From positions 1-15,003 of the forward strand of contig PMBV01000513.1 of NCBI GenBank assembly GCA_003153055.1: a stretch of 15,003 nt of DNA, written 5' to 3'. The position numbers and the translations under genes are program-made. Source of the DNA: Myxococcales bacterium. GTDB taxonomy: Bacteria > Myxococcota > Myxococcia > Myxococcales > Myxococcaceae. The notes beneath the pieces were generated by a model. The model saw only the letters and a list, made by a program, of their open reading frames with translations, had not been told where the DNA came from and did no database searches. Positions within the stretch are counted from its first letter, which is position 1, and each line of letters starts with the position of its first letter. Below are positions 13,621 through 15,003 of the stretch, piece by piece.

Positions 13621-14178
13621 ATGCGCGGGGGAATGGGTTCACTCATCGTCGTCTGGGTCGCGCTGGGGGTGAGCCCGGTCGCCTCGGCCGCGGGCCCACC
13701 GCGCAGCGCCCCCAAGCGAACCCGTGGCATCGCGAAGAAGCTCCCGCACCGGCCGACGCGCGCAGTGCCCCCCGCCAGCGAACCGCTCTCGGCGCCAACG
13801 GCCGCCACACCCGCCGGGGCCTTGGCCCACCCCACCGCGACTGAGCCTCCGATGGAGATCGACCGAGACAACGCCATCTCGCTCGAGGTTCCTCACCCGT
13901 TCGCGCGCGCCGCGGCCCGTGAGCGGGTGAGCCAGCTCCTCCAGTTCTGGAGGGAGGCCTACGGGGTGGTGAGCGAATGGCGCGGAGATCGCGTCTTCAT
14001 GCACGGGCATGTCCACGGCGTCTCCATTCACGCGCTGTTCGACGTCTCCGACGGGGTCGTCTTCGCGGTGGCGCGCGACCCCGGTTGGTTCTGGCGAGCC
14101 AGAGCCCAGTCCTACGTCGAATGGATGTTGAGAAAGTACCTCCATCCCACCTACCAGGAGCCGGCGGAAGGCTGGTAA
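13621..14178 (+). CDS. Exported protein with polyhydroxyalkanoate-system (PHA_gran_rgn-like) domain
   Basis: The product is 185 residues from the ATG at 13621; ATG at 13633 is also possible, and neither has a strong ribosome binding site. A signal peptide (GSLIVVWVALGVSPVASA) is followed by a basic, Pro/Ala/Thr-rich linker of about 55 residues, then a compact domain from about residue 80: MEIDRDNAISLEVPHPFARA, ARERVSQLLQFWREAYGVVS, EWRGDRVFMHGHVHGVSIHA, VEWMLRKYLHP. The pattern (charged helix, 'W.GD..F', Gly-rich turn, terminal helix) resembles PF09650, the polyhydroxyalkanoic acid system family, which is normally a cytoplasmic stand-alone domain of about 90 residues. Export makes a granule role doubtful here. 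It follows the phosphatase gene by 92 bases on the same strand. Confidence 0.65.
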   Translation: MRGGMGSLIVVWVALGVSPVASAAGPPRSAPKRTRGIAKKLPHRPTRAVPPASEPLSAPTAATPAGALAHPTATEPPMEIDRDNAISLEVPHPFARAAARERVSQLLQFWREAYGVVSEWRGDRVFMHGHVHGVSIHALFDVSDGVVFAVARDPGWFWRARAQSYVEWMLRKYLHPTYQEPAEGW

Positions 14179-14341
14179 CACGCCAGGCGCCACACCGTGC
14201 AGGCACACGAGCATTTGCCTACATTGACCTACCAAAACACCGAAAACGTCGCCCGCGTGCCGATCGCGCTGGAGGCGGTAAATCGGCCTCAGAAAACTGC
14301 GGCTTTACAGGGACTTCGTGGAGATCAAAATACCGCCCCTC
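14179..14341. other. Gap before the helicase gene with an AT-richer patch
   Basis: These 163 bases include a stretch near 14215-14250 clearly poorer in GC than its surroundings (ACATTGACCTACCAAAACAC). TTGACC at 14224-14229 could be a -35 element, but no convincing -10 lies 16-18 bases downstream. The patch may mark the promoter region or left boundary of a transferred block beginning with the helicase gene. No terminator was recognised. Confidence 0.35.
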
Positions 14342-15003
14342 ATGACGGAGATCCCGCGCGTTCCGTTGCTGTCCGTGCCGTCGCCGGCACGGGGGCTCAC
14401 GCGCTTCCATCAGCGGCTGTGGGCCGAGGAGCTGACCGGAAAGGCCGCCGACGGGCAGGCCCGGGTGATGCGGGCGTTGTCCGAAGCCAAGGTCGACCTG
14501 AACCCCCACCAGCTCGAGGCGGCGGTGTTCGCCATCGATTCCCTGTCACGGGGCGGCTGCATGCTGGCCGACGAGGTGGGGCTGGGGAAGACCATCGAGG
14601 CGGGCATCGTGATCGCTCAGCTGGTCAGCGAGGACCGGCAGCGGATTCTGGTGCTGGCCCCGGCGACCTTGCGGGCCCAGTGGCAAGCCGAGCTCAAAGA
14701 GAAGTTCGACCTCGACTCGGCGGTGATCGACGGTCGAACCGTGCGAGCGACGGGGAACTGCTTCGATCAGCCAGTGCCGGTCGTCATCGCTTCGCACCCG
14801 TTCGCCGCGGGCCGGGCCGAGTTGGTCTCGCAGATCGAGTGGGATCTGGTGGTGATCGACGAGGCCCACCGCCTGCGCAACGCCCACAAGCCGGGCAACA
14901 AGACGGGGCGCGCGCTCAAGGGGGCCCTGGGCAAAGCCCCGCGGCTCCTGCTCACCGCCACTCCCCTGCAGAACGATCTCAGTGAGCTGTTCGGGCTCCT
15001 CTC
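14342..15003 (+). CDS. SNF2-family helicase/translocase, N-terminal part
   Basis: The gene runs off the window after about 220 codons. The ATG at 14342 (MTEIPRVPLLSVPSPARGL) is used; GTG at 14318, which has AGGGA upstream, is a good alternative, and the frame is closed by TAA at 14279. Motifs are intact: a Q-like LNPHQLEAAVFAI segment, Walker A DEVGLGKT (77-84), motif Ia-like LVLAPATLRAQW, Walker B DEAH (173-176) and motif III LTATPLQN (from 204). It is an ATP-dependent double-stranded DNA translocase of the SNF2/RapA type. The ADEVGLGKTIEAG form is common in stand-alone helicases of mobile regions and in restriction or defence loci, often near DNA methyltransferases. Whether that applies here cannot be seen. 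Confidence 0.88.
   Translation, partial: MTEIPRVPLLSVPSPARGLTRFHQRLWAEELTGKAADGQARVMRALSEAKVDLNPHQLEAAVFAIDSLSRGGCMLADEVGLGKTIEAGIVIAQLVSEDRQRILVLAPATLRAQWQAELKEKFDLDSAVIDGRTVRATGNCFDQPVPVVIASHPFAAGRAELVSQIEWDLVVIDEAHRLRNAHKPGNKTGRALKGALGKAPRLLLTATPLQNDLSELFGLL

Noticed and set aside
14197..14985. Plus-strand frame of 262 codons across the helicase start
   Set aside because: The overlapping frame from 14342 has all SNF2 motifs; this one is a low-complexity shadow.

Overview
The window is very GC-rich, with third codon positions almost all G or C. Several products point to a soil or predatory deltaproteobacterial lineage, most likely Myxococcota: lipoproteins, a long histone-deacetylase-like protein, and what looks like a MYXO-CTERM-type C-terminal anchor. 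This lineage call is an inference from gene style; no rRNA or marker gene is present.

Layout. Positions 1-366 hold the 3' end of a biosynthetic arginine decarboxylase. A 663-base intergenic stretch follows, carrying a perfect inverted repeat that looks like an operator. Positions 1030-5750 are a translationally coupled pair: a CpaB/RcpC-like lipoprotein, then a 1247-residue lipoprotein joining a second CpaB/RcpC-like unit to VIT, von Willebrand A, TPR-like and DUF2135-like regions. No other Tad/Flp pilus genes are in the window. This is the most unusual coding content here.

Positions 5750-8850 look rearranged. They hold the decayed 3' end of a secreted protein with a MYXO-CTERM-like tail, a VOC (glyoxalase-like) gene whose last strand is replaced, a DUF1444 (YtpQ-like) gene that has lost its normal stop and runs into its convergent neighbour, a DUF4303-like/HEAT-repeat gene, and an unidentified coding-like fragment.

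Positions 8846-11843 are all on the minus strand. A hotdog thioesterase and an SRPBCC (START/COQ10-like) protein are followed by a 54-residue charged protein with an excellent ribosome binding site, which lies 25 bases upstream of a catalytically intact histone deacetylase/AcuC-family protein. A perfect 7-3-7 hairpin sits between those last two genes.

Positions 11909-14178 on the plus strand encode a secreted alkaline-phosphatase-superfamily enzyme and a small secreted or anchored protein with a polyhydroxyalkanoate-granule-regulator-like domain. The window ends inside a SNF2-type helicase/translocase. Such genes often start restriction or defence loci, but nothing beyond 15003 can be seen.
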